The translations under genes were made by a program, and so were the position numbers. From an uncultured Clostridia bacterium (lineage in GTDB: Bacteria; Bacillota; Clostridia; TANB77; CAG-508), in contig CALWZY010000004.1 of the NCBI GenBank assembly GCA_944386155.1, positions 1-36,108 of the forward strand: a stretch of DNA of 36,108 nt. Reading direction: 5' to 3'. This document shows positions 23,495 through 32,278 of this stretch, one piece after another. The notes under the pieces were generated by a model. That model was given only the letters and a program-made list of their open reading frames with translations, did not search any database and was not told where the DNA came from. Numbering within the stretch: position 1 is the first letter of the stretch; each line of letters opens with the position of its first letter.

Positions 23495-25210
23495 ATAATT
23501 AAAAAATTTTTTTCTATTTTTCTTTTATCATTACTTTTTAATTGTTTTATACTTTTTATATTTAAAGACTTATATTTAGCTGATTCTATTGTTTTTACTT
23601 TTTCTGTTCATCCTTTTGATCTATGTAAAAAGTATCCATTTTTTTGGTCATCATTTAAGAAAGCTTATCTTATAATTTCTTTTATTTCTACACTCATTTT
23701 GTCTAATTATTTCTTAAGTAAGTTCTTAGTTTATAAAAATAAATCATCAAAATCGAAAACTCAAAACTTATCCACAACTACATCTAAAGATATCTATAAA
23801 TTAGATACAGATAAGCTCAATCTGCTTGTAGGAGTTGATGAAAATGGATCTAAAGTATTTATCCCCAATAAAGGCTTGTTTCAAAATATTTTAGTTACAG
23901 GAACTATAGGAAGTGGAAAAACAAGTTCTTTATTATATCCTTTTGCAGAACAATTAATAAAGTATAATTCTTACAATAAAAGAGAAAAATTAGCTATGCT
24001 AATTTTAGATGTTAAAGGTAATTTTTATAAACAAATGTTAATATATTCAGAAAAGTATAATAGACTTGATGATGTTGTTGTAATTGAACTTGGTGGCAGA
24101 TATAAATATAATCCTTTGGATAAACCTGATTTAAAGCCTCAGGTTTTAGCAAATAGACTTATTTCTATTTTATCTCTTTTTAGTAATAATACATCTGACT
24201 CATACTGGCTTGATAAGGCTGAGCAAACATTAACAGAAGCAATAAAACTTTGTAGACTTTACAATGATAACTATGTTACATTTGAAGAACTCCACAAGAT
24301 TATATTATATCCAAATTACTATAAAGAAAAAGTAACTTTTCTAAAAGAAAAGTATCTAAAAAAGGAATTATCAACTTCTGAAATACTTGTTTTATCAAGT
24401 GTTCTAGACTTTTTTCAAAATGAGTTTTTCTCTATTGATAATAGGGTCTTATCTATCATAAAATCAGAAATTTCTAGGATAACTAATACGTTTGTTTCTG
24501 ATCCAATCGTTAAGTCTACTTTTAACCCTAAAAAAAATCAAGTTAATTTTTATGGTTTTAAAGATGTATTAGATTCTGGGAAAATTGTTATTCTAAATAT
24601 GAATATCTCAGAATATACGTCTCTTTCTAAAATTATTTCTGCATATTTAAAATTAGATTTTCAGTCTGAAATACTTTCGTCTCTTTCTAAAAAATCACAT
24701 GATACTGTTAGAACTTCTTGTTTTTTAAGTGATGAATATCATGAATATGTGACTTCTTCTGATGCAAATTTCTTTGCTCAGTCAAGAGAAGCTAAATGTA
24801 TTAATATACTTGCTACGCAAAGCTATACTTCTCTTTTAAACACTTTAAATAATGAATCATCAACAAAGGTAATAATACAAAATCTAGTAAATAAATTTTG
24901 GTTTAGAACAGATGATTTATTTACTATTGAAGAAGTTCAAAAACAAATTGGAAAATCTGAAAAAACTTTAACTTCAAATACTATTTCAGAAAATGCTAAA
25001 CAAACTTCCTATAGTATTTTTACTAATTCTTTCATTTCTCATGATTCCAACATTTCTGAAAGTATAAATACTTACAAACAACTAGATTATACCTTTGATA
25101 CTAATTTTTTTACTTTAAACTTAGAAACTTTTTCATGTCTTGCCTTTATCTCTACAGGAAAAATCATTTTGCCTCCACAAAAAATCAAAACATTACCTTA
25201 CTTTAAATAA
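23492..25210 (+). CDS. TraG/VirD4-like type IV coupling protein 2, AUU start
   Basis: From the ATT at 23492 the protein has 572 aa. Two N-terminal membrane helices (about residues 5-21 and 56-76) enclose a short outside loop, as in coupling proteins. The ATPase part follows: P-loop GTIGSGKTSS (about 137-145), LAMLILDVKGNFYKQ, Walker B SCFLSDEYHEYV and ILATQSYTSLL. Starting at TTG 23699 instead would begin inside helix 2 with no ribosome binding site. It should be a membrane-bound pump delivering substrate to the T4SS channel. It differs strongly in sequence from coupling protein 1 at 8111-10211. The pilin and VirB6-like genes follow on the same strand. Confidence 0.88.
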   Translation: MIIKKFFSIFLLSLLFNCFILFIFKDLYLADSIVFTFSVHPFDLCKKYPFFWSSFKKAYLIISFISTLILSNYFLSKFLVYKNKSSKSKTQNLSTTTSKDIYKLDTDKLNLLVGVDENGSKVFIPNKGLFQNILVTGTIGSGKTSSLLYPFAEQLIKYNSYNKREKLAMLILDVKGNFYKQMLIYSEKYNRLDDVVVIELGGRYKYNPLDKPDLKPQVLANRLISILSLFSNNTSDSYWLDKAEQTLTEAIKLCRLYNDNYVTFEELHKIILYPNYYKEKVTFLKEKYLKKELSTSEILVLSSVLDFFQNEFFSIDNRVLSIIKSEISRITNTFVSDPIVKSTFNPKKNQVNFYGFKDVLDSGKIVILNMNISEYTSLSKIISAYLKLDFQSEILSSLSKKSHDTVRTSCFLSDEYHEYVTSSDANFFAQSREAKCINILATQSYTSLLNTLNNESSTKVIIQNLVNKFWFRTDDLFTIEEVQKQIGKSEKTLTSNTISENAKQTSYSIFTNSFISHDSNISESINTYKQLDYTFDTNFFTLNLETFSCLAFISTGKIILPPQKIKTLPYFK

Positions 25211-25240
25211 ATCAAATTCTACTTACAGAAAGGATCGTCT

Positions 25241-25573
25241 ATGTATAAAATAAAATTCAAATTTACTTTTTTATTACTTTTTTCCTTTTTACTTTTATTT
25301 TTCTTTTTACCTAATAATGCTTATTCTGCTTATCCAAAACTAGTAACGACTTTAAATGATGCTTTTACAAAAATAGAATCTTGGATTATAAACATTTCTA
25401 CTCCTGCAGCTGCTGTAGCTGTTGGAAGTGGAATTCTAATGAAAAAATTTAGCTTTGGCGATGAGGAAAAAATAAGAACTGGAAAAAGATTAATAACAGG
25501 ATCATTATTTTCATATGCATTTATATTGTGTATAGATTTAATTTTATCCACAATTAATGCACTAATTGGGTAA
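25241..25573 (+). CDS. VirB2/TrbC-like pilin
   Basis: A 110-aa protein: a long signal-like hydrophobic N-terminus (about residues 8-30, likely cleaved after NNAYSA), then two short membrane helices (about 52-66 and 86-107) separated by a charged loop (KKFSFGDEEKIRTGKRL). This two-helix hairpin with Ala/Gly-rich first helix is typical of VirB2/TrbC pilins. Start is ATG with AGAAAGGA upstream. Position between coupling protein and VirB6-like gene supports the call. A perfect DnaA box (25544-25552) lies in its 3' end. Confidence 0.75.
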   Translation: MYKIKFKFTFLLLFSFLLLFFFLPNNAYSAYPKLVTTLNDAFTKIESWIINISTPAAAVAVGSGILMKKFSFGDEEKIRTGKRLITGSLFSYAFILCIDLILSTINALIG

Positions 25574-25577
25574 TTAA

Positions 25578-26453
25578 ATGGATATAGATAATGTTACTGA
25601 AGTTATAAACTCCTCTATTAACTCTTTATATTCCAGTTTCTTAAATTCAATTAATGTTGATTCTTATGAAATTTTAGATGAAATTACTTTTATTGATTCT
25701 AAAATTTTAGATAATACTTATTTTATATCTTTTTTAGATAATCATTCACATAGCATTATTGATATTGCAAATGCCCTTTTACTCGCTTTTCTTATCTATT
25801 ATGGATTTTCATATTTATTTTCACATTTATCTGGAAATTCTGTGGAAAAACCTTTTCAGTTTATAATTAAATTTACTATTTGCGCTATTTGTGTTAATTT
25901 TTCTTATTTTATTTGTAAGCAGATTATTAATGTCTTTGATATTTTAACTGATTGCATAAGGGAATACTATAATTTTATTTTTTCATCAAAAATCTCATTT
26001 TCTTATCTTGGCAATCAATTAGAAGAAATCTTTTTTAGTGAAATTTTACCTGAACCTAACTTTTTTAGTTTTGAAGGAATACTAAGCATTTTTATTAGTT
26101 TTGGTATATTTAATCTTATAATTACTTATTCTTATAGATATATCTTAATTAAACTTTTAATTCTTTTATCCCCATTTTTTATCTTATCATATTCAACAAA
26201 TTCAACTAAATGGTTATTTAAGATGTGGATAAAAAATCTTTTTTCTTTACTTAGTATTCAATTAGTAGTTTCGATTATACTTTTTATAACTACATCTATT
26301 GAATACAATGTAGTAGATGCTACTACTAAAATATTATATATTGGAGCTCTTTATGCACTTATTAAAACGACTTCTTTTGTTAAAGATTTTACAAGTGGTT
26401 TTACTACAGATATTACTTCTGGTATTTCATCATTAAAAAGCTCTTTACATTGA
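25578..26453 (+). CDS. VirB6/TrbL-like polytopic channel protein
   Basis: A 291-aa integral membrane protein with about six hydrophobic helices (near residues 58-83, 95-118, 160-182, 183-206, 215-240, 250-270) after a long N-terminal outside or periplasm-facing part. The central block YRYILIKLLILLSPFFILSYS followed by WLFKMWIKNLFSLLSIQLVV matches the conserved region of VirB6/TrbL-type conjugation proteins of Gram-positive bacteria. It would form part of the inner-membrane translocation channel. Start is ATG with only a weak GGG upstream, 4 nt after the pilin gene. Its stop codon precedes the AGGAGG of the PrgI-like gene. Confidence 0.75.
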   Translation: MDIDNVTEVINSSINSLYSSFLNSINVDSYEILDEITFIDSKILDNTYFISFLDNHSHSIIDIANALLLAFLIYYGFSYLFSHLSGNSVEKPFQFIIKFTICAICVNFSYFICKQIINVFDILTDCIREYYNFIFSSKISFSYLGNQLEEIFFSEILPEPNFFSFEGILSIFISFGIFNLIITYSYRYILIKLLILLSPFFILSYSTNSTKWLFKMWIKNLFSLLSIQLVVSIILFITTSIEYNVVDATTKILYIGALYALIKTTSFVKDFTSGFTTDITSGISSLKSSLH

Positions 26454-26454
26454 T

Positions 26455-26470
26455 AGGAGGGATTATTATT
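26455..26470 (+). promoter_or_regulatory. AGGAGG ribosome binding site with ATT start codon (PrgI-like gene)
   Basis: AGGAGG at 26455-26460, then three ATT codons in one frame (26462, 26465, 26468). The last, at 7-nt spacing, starts a peptide with the PKNYNF signature of PrgI proteins. Confidence 0.6.
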
Positions 26471-26755
26471 TTTATTTTTCCGAAGAATTATAATTTTTCA
26501 TATTAATTTTTTGTAATTATTGATTTTTTTACATTATTTATAAATTTTTTATATTCTATTCTTTTATTTTTCTTTTTTAATCTTTTTATCAACAGTTTTT
26601 TATTAAGAATTATACTATTTATCATTTTCTTTTTACCCTTCTTACTTTTTACTTTATTAAGAACAAACAAAGAAAATATTTTTATAATTTTATTTTATAT
26701 TATAAAATTTTTATTTTCTCAAAAAGTTTATTTATATAGGAAAATCTCTATTTAG
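26468..26755 (+). pseudogene. PrgI-like T4SS membrane protein, AUU start and in-frame TAA at codon 13
   Basis: Read from ATT 26468, the frame gives IFIFPKNYNFSY, a TAA (26504-26506), then FFVIIDFFTLFINFLYSILL and onward to VYLYRKIS before TAG at 26753. Apart from the single TAA this is a complete protein of about 95 residues. The PKNYNF start, a FFVIIDF segment, two hydrophobic helices and the final Q-K-x-YLYRK are as expected of PrgI-family proteins, which precede VirB4 ATPases in Gram-positive conjugation systems. Here it ends the plus-strand operon and VirB4 lies elsewhere. The TAA may be a nonsense mutation (one base from the AAA Lys codon), recoding or a sequence error. Confidence 0.65.
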
Positions 26756-26792
26756 TTTTCTTTTATTTTACTTTTTCTTACCTTTTTTCTTA

Positions 26793-26821
26793 TTGTAAAT
26801 ATTAAACTATGATGATATAAT
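26793..26821 (+). promoter_or_regulatory. Sigma-A promoter of the DnaD-DnaI operon
   Basis: TTGTAA (26793-26798), 17-nt spacer, perfect TATAAT (26816-26821); the ATG is at 26863. This separates the replication genes from the T4SS operon. Confidence 0.7.
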
Positions 26822-26862
26822 GCAAAAAAGTTTTTGATTATATTTTGAAGGAGAAATAAAAA

Positions 26863-27822
26863 ATGAAATTAGAGCAAAATGATAAATCAATGTTATTTTC
26901 ATCAACAGAAATACCAGATGTGTTTTTCACAGAATACTTATCACAAGCAAATGGTGATTATGTTAAAGTTTATTTATATCTACTTTTTTTATCTAAATAT
27001 GATAAAGATATTAAAATAAATGATTTATCTAAAAAACTTGCTCTTCCATTAAAGACTATTCAAGAAGCTTTTAAATTTTGGGAAGAATGTGGAGTATTAA
27101 TTAAAAAAACTACAGGATATATTTTAACTAATATACAAGAAACAGAACTTTTAAAATTATACTCTCCTAAATTATCATCTTCACCAGAAGATATTACTAA
27201 AAGTGAAAAAAATAAATATAGAGTTAAAGCGATTGAAAATATTAATAATCAATTTTTCCAAGGTATCATGTCACCTTCTTGGTATAATGATATTGATCTT
27301 TGGTTTAAAAAGTATGATTTTGACGAACAAGTAATGCTTGCTTTATTTAATTATTGCTATGATAGATCCGCTTTACATAGAAATTATATTCAAGTAGTTG
27401 CTGATAGTTGGCATAAAAATAATATCAAGTCTTTTTCAGACTTAGATGCTTATTATCAAAAACAAGAAAAAATATCTTCTGTTAAAAAGCAAATTATTAA
27501 AAAACTTGGATTAAATAGGAATTTAACAACATATGAAGATGCATATGTTGAAAAATGGACACTTGATTTTAAGTATAATTTAGATGTAATAGAAATTGCT
27601 TTAAAAAGAACAACATCAAAAACTAATATTAGTTTTGACTATCTAGATAGATTAATTTCTGACTGGCATGATAGAAATTTAAAAACTCCAGCTGAAATTC
27701 AAGAATTTCTTTCATCTCAAAAGAAAAAAGATAAAGATATTAAAAAATTAGAAAAGACAACTAATTATAATAATACAACGCAAAGAAATTATGATAATTT
27801 AGATAATTTATTTGCTAATTGA
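26863..27822 (+). CDS. DnaD/DnaB-domain replication initiation protein
   Basis: The 319-aa protein has an N-terminal winged-helix-like part (about residues 15-100; LSKKLALPLKTIQEAFKFW) and two DnaD_2-type helical domains (about 135-200 and 210-275). The second ends in FDYLDRLISDWHDRNLKTPAEI, the DnaD signature (YLxxIxxxWxxxxIxT). Such proteins remodel DNA at the origin and help load the replicative helicase in Firmicutes. The Lys/Asn-rich tail is likely disordered. GAAGGAG precedes the ATG. The DnaI-like loader gene starts 12 nt downstream, as is common in Clostridia. Confidence 0.85.
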   Translation: MKLEQNDKSMLFSSTEIPDVFFTEYLSQANGDYVKVYLYLLFLSKYDKDIKINDLSKKLALPLKTIQEAFKFWEECGVLIKKTTGYILTNIQETELLKLYSPKLSSSPEDITKSEKNKYRVKAIENINNQFFQGIMSPSWYNDIDLWFKKYDFDEQVMLALFNYCYDRSALHRNYIQVVADSWHKNNIKSFSDLDAYYQKQEKISSVKKQIIKKLGLNRNLTTYEDAYVEKWTLDFKYNLDVIEIALKRTTSKTNISFDYLDRLISDWHDRNLKTPAEIQEFLSSQKKKDKDIKKLEKTTNYNNTTQRNYDNLDNLFAN

Positions 27823-27834
27823 AAGGATGTATAA

Positions 27835-28848
27835 ATGGATAATTTTTTACTAAAAAAATTATTAACTGAATATGATTCAAAAAGGATTCAAGCAATTACT
27901 GAAGCTGATATAAGAAAGCAAGAAGTATATAGCTCAATTCCAGAACTTCAAAAAATTGAGGATAAATTGCATTCATTATCTATCAATACTTTGAAATCTG
28001 TTCTTATTTCTTCAAAAGAAGAAAAAGAAAATTACCTTAATAATCTTAAGGTTCAGTCAAATAATCTTATTATTGATAAGTGTAATATTTTAAAAGAACA
28101 TGGAATAAAATCAAAAGATTTAGAGCCTTCATTTGATTGCCCTATTTGCAATGATACTGGATATGTAAAAGATTCATCAGGCCAGACTAAGCTATGTAAT
28201 TGTTTAAAACAAAAAATCTTTGATATTCAATATAATAAATCTAACATTGGTAATTTAGATAAAGAAAATTTTGATACTTTTGATTTTAATGTCTATTCAG
28301 ATAAACCAAATATTGAAATGTATAATTCAAATATCTCTCCTAGAGAGAATATGCATAAAATTTATGATGCCTGTCAAAATTTTATTAAAAATTTTGATAA
28401 TCCTGATGAAAAAAATCTTATGTTTTTAGGTCCAACCGGGCTTGGAAAGACATTTTTGTCAAATTGTATAGCAAAAAAACTTTTAGAATCAGGGAAAACT
28501 GTTCTTTACCAAACAGCTCCTGTAATGCTTGATAATATCATTTCTGCTCGTTTTGACAAAGATCAATCTTCAAGTTTTGTTGATAATCTTTTAAATGTTG
28601 ATTTACTTATTATTGATGATTTAGGAACAGAAACAATGAACAGTATGAAATTTACTGAGTTGTTTACTATTATAAATACAAGACTTTTAAATCAAAATAA
28701 TAAGATTACTAAAACTATTATATCAACAAATCTAGATTTAAAAAGTATTTTCAAAATTTATAATGAACGTATAGGATCAAGGATTGCTGGGCATTATAAT
28801 ATTTATAGATTTTTCGGTGATGATATTAGATTAAAATCTAAAAAATAA
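27835..28848 (+). CDS. DnaI/DnaC-type helicase loader ATPase
   Basis: A 337-aa protein. The N-terminal helicase-binding part has a zinc-type cluster (CPICNDTGY ... LCNCLKQ, about residues 100-126). The AAA+ part has Walker A FLGPTGLGKTFLSN (about 197-210) and Walker B LLIIDDLGTE (about 260-269), and ends in an arginine-finger-like region (YNERIGSRIAGHYN). It would load DnaB/DnaC-type helicase during replication initiation or restart, together with the DnaD-like protein in the same operon. AAAGGATG lies before the ATG. The terminator at 28874-28912 ends the operon. Confidence 0.9.
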   Translation: MDNFLLKKLLTEYDSKRIQAITEADIRKQEVYSSIPELQKIEDKLHSLSINTLKSVLISSKEEKENYLNNLKVQSNNLIIDKCNILKEHGIKSKDLEPSFDCPICNDTGYVKDSSGQTKLCNCLKQKIFDIQYNKSNIGNLDKENFDTFDFNVYSDKPNIEMYNSNISPRENMHKIYDACQNFIKNFDNPDEKNLMFLGPTGLGKTFLSNCIAKKLLESGKTVLYQTAPVMLDNIISARFDKDQSSSFVDNLLNVDLLIIDDLGTETMNSMKFTELFTIINTRLLNQNNKITKTIISTNLDLKSIFKIYNERIGSRIAGHYNIYRFFGDDIRLKSKK

Positions 28849-28873
28849 AAATAAACAATATAAAAAACAAACA

Positions 28874-28912
28874 AAAAAAGAACTGTTACTTTTAAAGTAG
28901 CAGTTCTTTTTT
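28874..28912. terminator. Bidirectional terminator between the DnaI-like gene and gyrA
   Basis: AAAAAAGAACTG-T-TACTT pairs with AAGTA-G-CAGTTCTTTTTT across one mismatch, with T runs on both strands. Both convergent genes end within about 30 nt. Confidence 0.88.
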
Positions 28913-28923
28913 ATTTAGATATA

Positions 28924-31368
28924 TTAATCACTAATCATATCTTTATATTCTTCTTCTATTCTTTCGATACTTACAACTTTACCTTCGTTTGTTCTCATTA
29001 GAGTAACACCTTGTGTTGATCTTCCTAGTACACTTATTTCTTTTACTTCTAATCTTATAACTGTACCTGTATCTGTTATCATCATAACATCATCATTTTC
29101 AGTAACTATCTTAATTCCTACTATTTTTCCTGTTTTAGCAGTTACTTTATATGTTATAACTCCTTTTCCACCTCTAATTTGAACTCTATATTCGTCAAGT
29201 TCTGTTCTCTTTCCAAATCCGTTTTCTGTTATAGCAAGTAGAGTTGCTTTACTATCTCTTATAACAGATTCCATACCAATTACACAATCATCATTATCTA
29301 CTCTAATTCCAAGAACACCTTGTGATACTCTTCCCATTGCTCTTACATCTTTTTCATCAAAAGTTATGCACATACCGTTTCTTGTAACTAGAACTACATT
29401 ATCTTGTCCATCTGTTAATTTAACATCTATTAATTCATCGTCTTCTTTTAGAGATATAGCTTGTAATCCTGTTTTTCTACTAGAAACATATTCTGTTAAA
29501 GCAGTTTTCTTTATTAAACCATTCTTAGTTGCGAATAATAAGTATTTTCCTTCTGCAAAGTTTTGAATTGGAATAATTGTAGAAACCTTTTCGTCTGCAT
29601 CTAAGCTTAGTAGATTTACTATTGCTGTTCCTTTTGCAGTTCTTCCAGCTTCAGGTATCTCATATCCTCTTAATTTATACATTTTACCTTTATTACTAAA
29701 GAATAAAATAGTATCATGTGTAGATGCTGTAAAGATTTTCTTAACAAAATCTTCTTCTCTTGTTGCAATTCCTGTAATTCCTTTTCCACCTCTTCTTTGG
29801 CTTCTATATGTATCTATTGGAGCTCTTTTAATGTATCCAAAGTTTGTTAAAGCAACTATTGTTTGTTCTTCTTTTATTAAATCATCCATATCTATTTCGC
29901 CTTCTGCTGCAACAATCTTTGTTTTTCTTTCATCTCCAAATTTTTCTTTTATTTCTAATAACTCTTCTTTTATTAATTGATATACTAAAGTTTCACTAGC
30001 AAGTATTTCTTTTAGTCTAGCAATTAATTTCATAAGTTCATTATATTCTTCTTCTATTTTTTCTCTTTGTAATCCAGATAAACGTTTTAATTGCATATCT
30101 AGTATTGCTTGTGCTTGAATCTCTGATAACCCAAATCTCTCCATTAATTTTTCTTTAGCATCATCATAAGATTCTCTGATTATTTTAATAACTTCATCAA
30201 TATTATCAATAGCAATTCTTAAACCTTCTAATATATGAGCTCTTGCTTCAGCTTTATCTAAATCAAATTTTGTTCTACGTAAAATTACATCTTTTCTGTG
30301 ATCAATATAATATTCTAAACATTGTTTTAATGTTAATAATTTTGGCTCTCCGTTTACTAAAGCTATCATTATTACACCAAATGTATCTTGCATTTGTGTA
30401 TTTTTATATAGTTGATTTAATACAACTTGTGGATTTGCATCTCTCTTAAGTTCTATTACTATTCTTACTTTATGCTCTCTATCAGATTCATCTCTAATAT
30501 CTGATATTCCTTCTATTCTCTTATCTCTTGTTAAAACAGCTATATTTTCAATCAATCTTGCTTTATTTACTTGATATGGTAAAGAAGATACTACTATTCT
30601 TCTCTTATTTCCGTTCATTTCTTCTATTTCTGCTTCAGCTCTTACTGTAATTTTTCCTCTACCTGTAGTATATGCTTCTTTAATTCCTTCTCTTCCAAGT
30701 ATTATACCTTCTGTTGGGAAATCTGGTCCTTTTATAACTTTCATTAAGTCTTCGTCTGTTATATTATCTTCATCTATAACTTTTATAGCACCATCTATAA
30801 CTTCACTTAAATTATGAGGTGGAATATTAGTAGCCATACCTACAGCAATTCCTGAAGAACCATTTACAAGTAGAGCTGGTACTTTAGCTGGTAATACTGT
30901 TGGTTCTTGTAATCTATCATCATAGTTTGGCATAAAGTCAACAGTATTTTTCTCTATATCTACTAACATTTGCTCTGCAATTTTTGCCATTCTTGCTTCA
31001 GTATACCTCATAGCAGCAGCACCATCACCATCTATAGATCCAAAATTACCATGACCATCAATTAACATATATCTCATAGAAAAATCTTGAGCCATTCTTA
31101 CCATTGCATCATAAACTGAAGAATCTCCATGTGGATGATATCTTCCTAGAACAGATCCAACTGTATTTGCACATTTCCTGTATGGTTTATCAGAAGTAAT
31201 ACCATCTTCATACATAGAATATAAAATTCTTCTGTGTACAGGTTTTAATCCGTCTCTAACATCAGGTAAGGCACGAGAAACAATAACACTCATAGCATAA
31301 TCTATATAAGATGTTCTCATTTCTTCTTCAATGTTTCGTACAATAATTTTTTCTTCTTGCTTGTCCAT
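28924..31368 (-). CDS. gyrA: DNA gyrase subunit A
   Basis: An 814-aa type IIA topoisomerase A subunit. The catalytic Tyr is about residue 122 ([10 protein letters not shown]), and the C-terminal beta-pinwheel carries the GyrA box QRRGGKG, which separates it from ParC. At the quinolone-determining positions the sequence [10 protein letters not shown] keeps Ser (83) and acidic Asp (87), the sensitive state. I start at ATG 31368 because AGAGG lies about 8 nt upstream; the ATG at 31434 overlaps the -35 box of the promoter. gyrB is not next to it, so it stands apart from the usual dnaA-gyrB-gyrA cluster. Confidence 0.96.
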   Translation of the reverse strand: MDKQEEKIIVRNIEEEMRTSYIDYAMSVIVSRALPDVRDGLKPVHRRILYSMYEDGITSDKPYRKCANTVGSVLGRYHPHGDSSVYDAMVRMAQDFSMRYMLIDGHGNFGSIDGDGAAAMRYTEARMAKIAEQMLVDIEKNTVDFMPNYDDRLQEPTVLPAKVPALLVNGSSGIAVGMATNIPPHNLSEVIDGAIKVIDEDNITDEDLMKVIKGPDFPTEGIILGREGIKEAYTTGRGKITVRAEAEIEEMNGNKRRIVVSSLPYQVNKARLIENIAVLTRDKRIEGISDIRDESDREHKVRIVIELKRDANPQVVLNQLYKNTQMQDTFGVIMIALVNGEPKLLTLKQCLEYYIDHRKDVILRRTKFDLDKAEARAHILEGLRIAIDNIDEVIKIIRESYDDAKEKLMERFGLSEIQAQAILDMQLKRLSGLQREKIEEEYNELMKLIARLKEILASETLVYQLIKEELLEIKEKFGDERKTKIVAAEGEIDMDDLIKEEQTIVALTNFGYIKRAPIDTYRSQRRGGKGITGIATREEDFVKKIFTASTHDTILFFSNKGKMYKLRGYEIPEAGRTAKGTAIVNLLSLDADEKVSTIIPIQNFAEGKYLLFATKNGLIKKTALTEYVSSRKTGLQAISLKEDDELIDVKLTDGQDNVVLVTRNGMCITFDEKDVRAMGRVSQGVLGIRVDNDDCVIGMESVIRDSKATLLAITENGFGKRTELDEYRVQIRGGKGVITYKVTAKTGKIVGIKIVTENDDVMMITDTGTVIRLEVKEISVLGRSTQGVTLMRTNEGKVVSIERIEEEYKDMISD

Positions 31369-31405
31369 TAAAAAACCTCTTTTCTTTTTTTCTATTTCCT
31401 CTTGT

Positions 31406-31434
31406 ATTATACTAAACCGTAAGAAATTATGCAA
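31406..31434 (-). promoter_or_regulatory. Sigma-A promoter of gyrA
   Basis: Minus strand TTGCAT (31434-31429), 17-nt spacer, perfect TATAAT (31411-31406), about 37 nt upstream of the ATG. Confidence 0.8.
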
Positions 31435-31459
31435 GTTTTTTAGCCTTATTTTCCCTTAT

Positions 31460-31496
31460 AAAAATAGAAAAAATAATGATTATTTTTTCTATTTTT
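31460..31496 (-). terminator. Terminator of the minus-strand T4SS operon
   Basis: AAAAATAGAAAAAATA pairs with TATTTTTTCTATTTTT around a 5-nt loop. The stem is A/T-only except for one G-C pair. It lies about 70 nt after the stop of the 233-aa gene. Confidence 0.6.
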
Positions 31497-31566
31497 TAGT
31501 GTTTTATTAACTTTATTTTTTAATAATATTTCATTAATAATTTATTATATTTTTATACTAATTATT

Positions 31567-32268
31567 CTATATTTTTGAAGCTAACTCTAGCTCCTCATCT
31601 GATAAGTTAAAATCTCCTGAGGAGTTTATTAATTCATTTAAATTTTTAATATTACTTACTTTATTAATTACTGATTCAATTTGAACTATATTCTTCATAC
31701 TATCCTCTATTTTTTCATATATATTATTTATCATATCTAAATCTTTTTCATTATATGCTTTATTCCATTCATCACAATATTTATCTAATTTTTCTATTTC
31801 TTCTAATTGCTCAGTAAATTTATCTTCAATATTAGATGAAATTTGATTAACTAATAAATCTTTTCCTGAACTTACTAAATTTATAACTTTATTATCTATT
31901 CCTGTTTTTTCAGAAAGACATTTTAATCCCTTATCTACACATACAGAGACAAAGTCTAATATTCCTCCATCCTTTATTGCTATTTTCATTTGCTCTACTG
32001 TTTTAAATTCGCCAGTTATAATTCCTTTAATACTTTCTTTAAAATTAGCACCACTTCTTTTTAACTCTTCTAATCCTTCTTCAAATCCTCCTTCTATTAT
32101 TGCATCTTTTATATTTATAACTTGGTCATCTATAATATCTGGTACTAATGCTTTTATAGTAATATTTAATGTATTATCAATAATTTTTCCCATAGTTGTA
32201 TCTAAAAATTCATTTTTATTTTTATCTAAGTTTAAATCCTTATTTTCATCTATATATAAATCTTCCAT
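31567..32268 (-). CDS. Unknown 233-aa acidic helical protein, last gene of the VirB4 operon
   Basis: No family recognised. It has no signal peptide or convincing membrane helix. The sequence is acidic and mostly helical, with a coiled-coil-like stretch near residues 150-215 (EDKFTEQLEEIEKLDKYCDEWNKAY is typical of it). The middle (about 30-130) is more ordered, with DNTLNITIKALVPDIIDD and SVCVDKGLKCLSEKTG. AAGGAGG lies directly before the ATG, 10 nt after the MinD-like gene, so it is cotranscribed with VirB4. It could be a secreted substrate, an accessory factor or a cargo chaperone; sequence alone does not decide. Confidence 0.7.
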   Translation of the reverse strand: MEDLYIDENKDLNLDKNKNEFLDTTMGKIIDNTLNITIKALVPDIIDDQVINIKDAIIEGGFEEGLEELKRSGANFKESIKGIITGEFKTVEQMKIAIKDGGILDFVSVCVDKGLKCLSEKTGIDNKVINLVSSGKDLLVNQISSNIEDKFTEQLEEIEKLDKYCDEWNKAYNEKDLDMINNIYEKIEDSMKNIVQIESVINKVSNIKNLNELINSSGDFNLSDEELELASKI

Positions 32269-32278
32269 TTTAACCTCC

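Noticed and set aside
26468-26755. TAA read as a sense codon (altered genetic code)
   Set aside because: TAA ends many intact genes in the window, so general reassignment is excluded.
31369-31434. Longer gyrA start at 31434
   Set aside because: That ATG overlaps the -35 box of the promoter; ATG 31368 has AGAGG and matches the family N-terminus.
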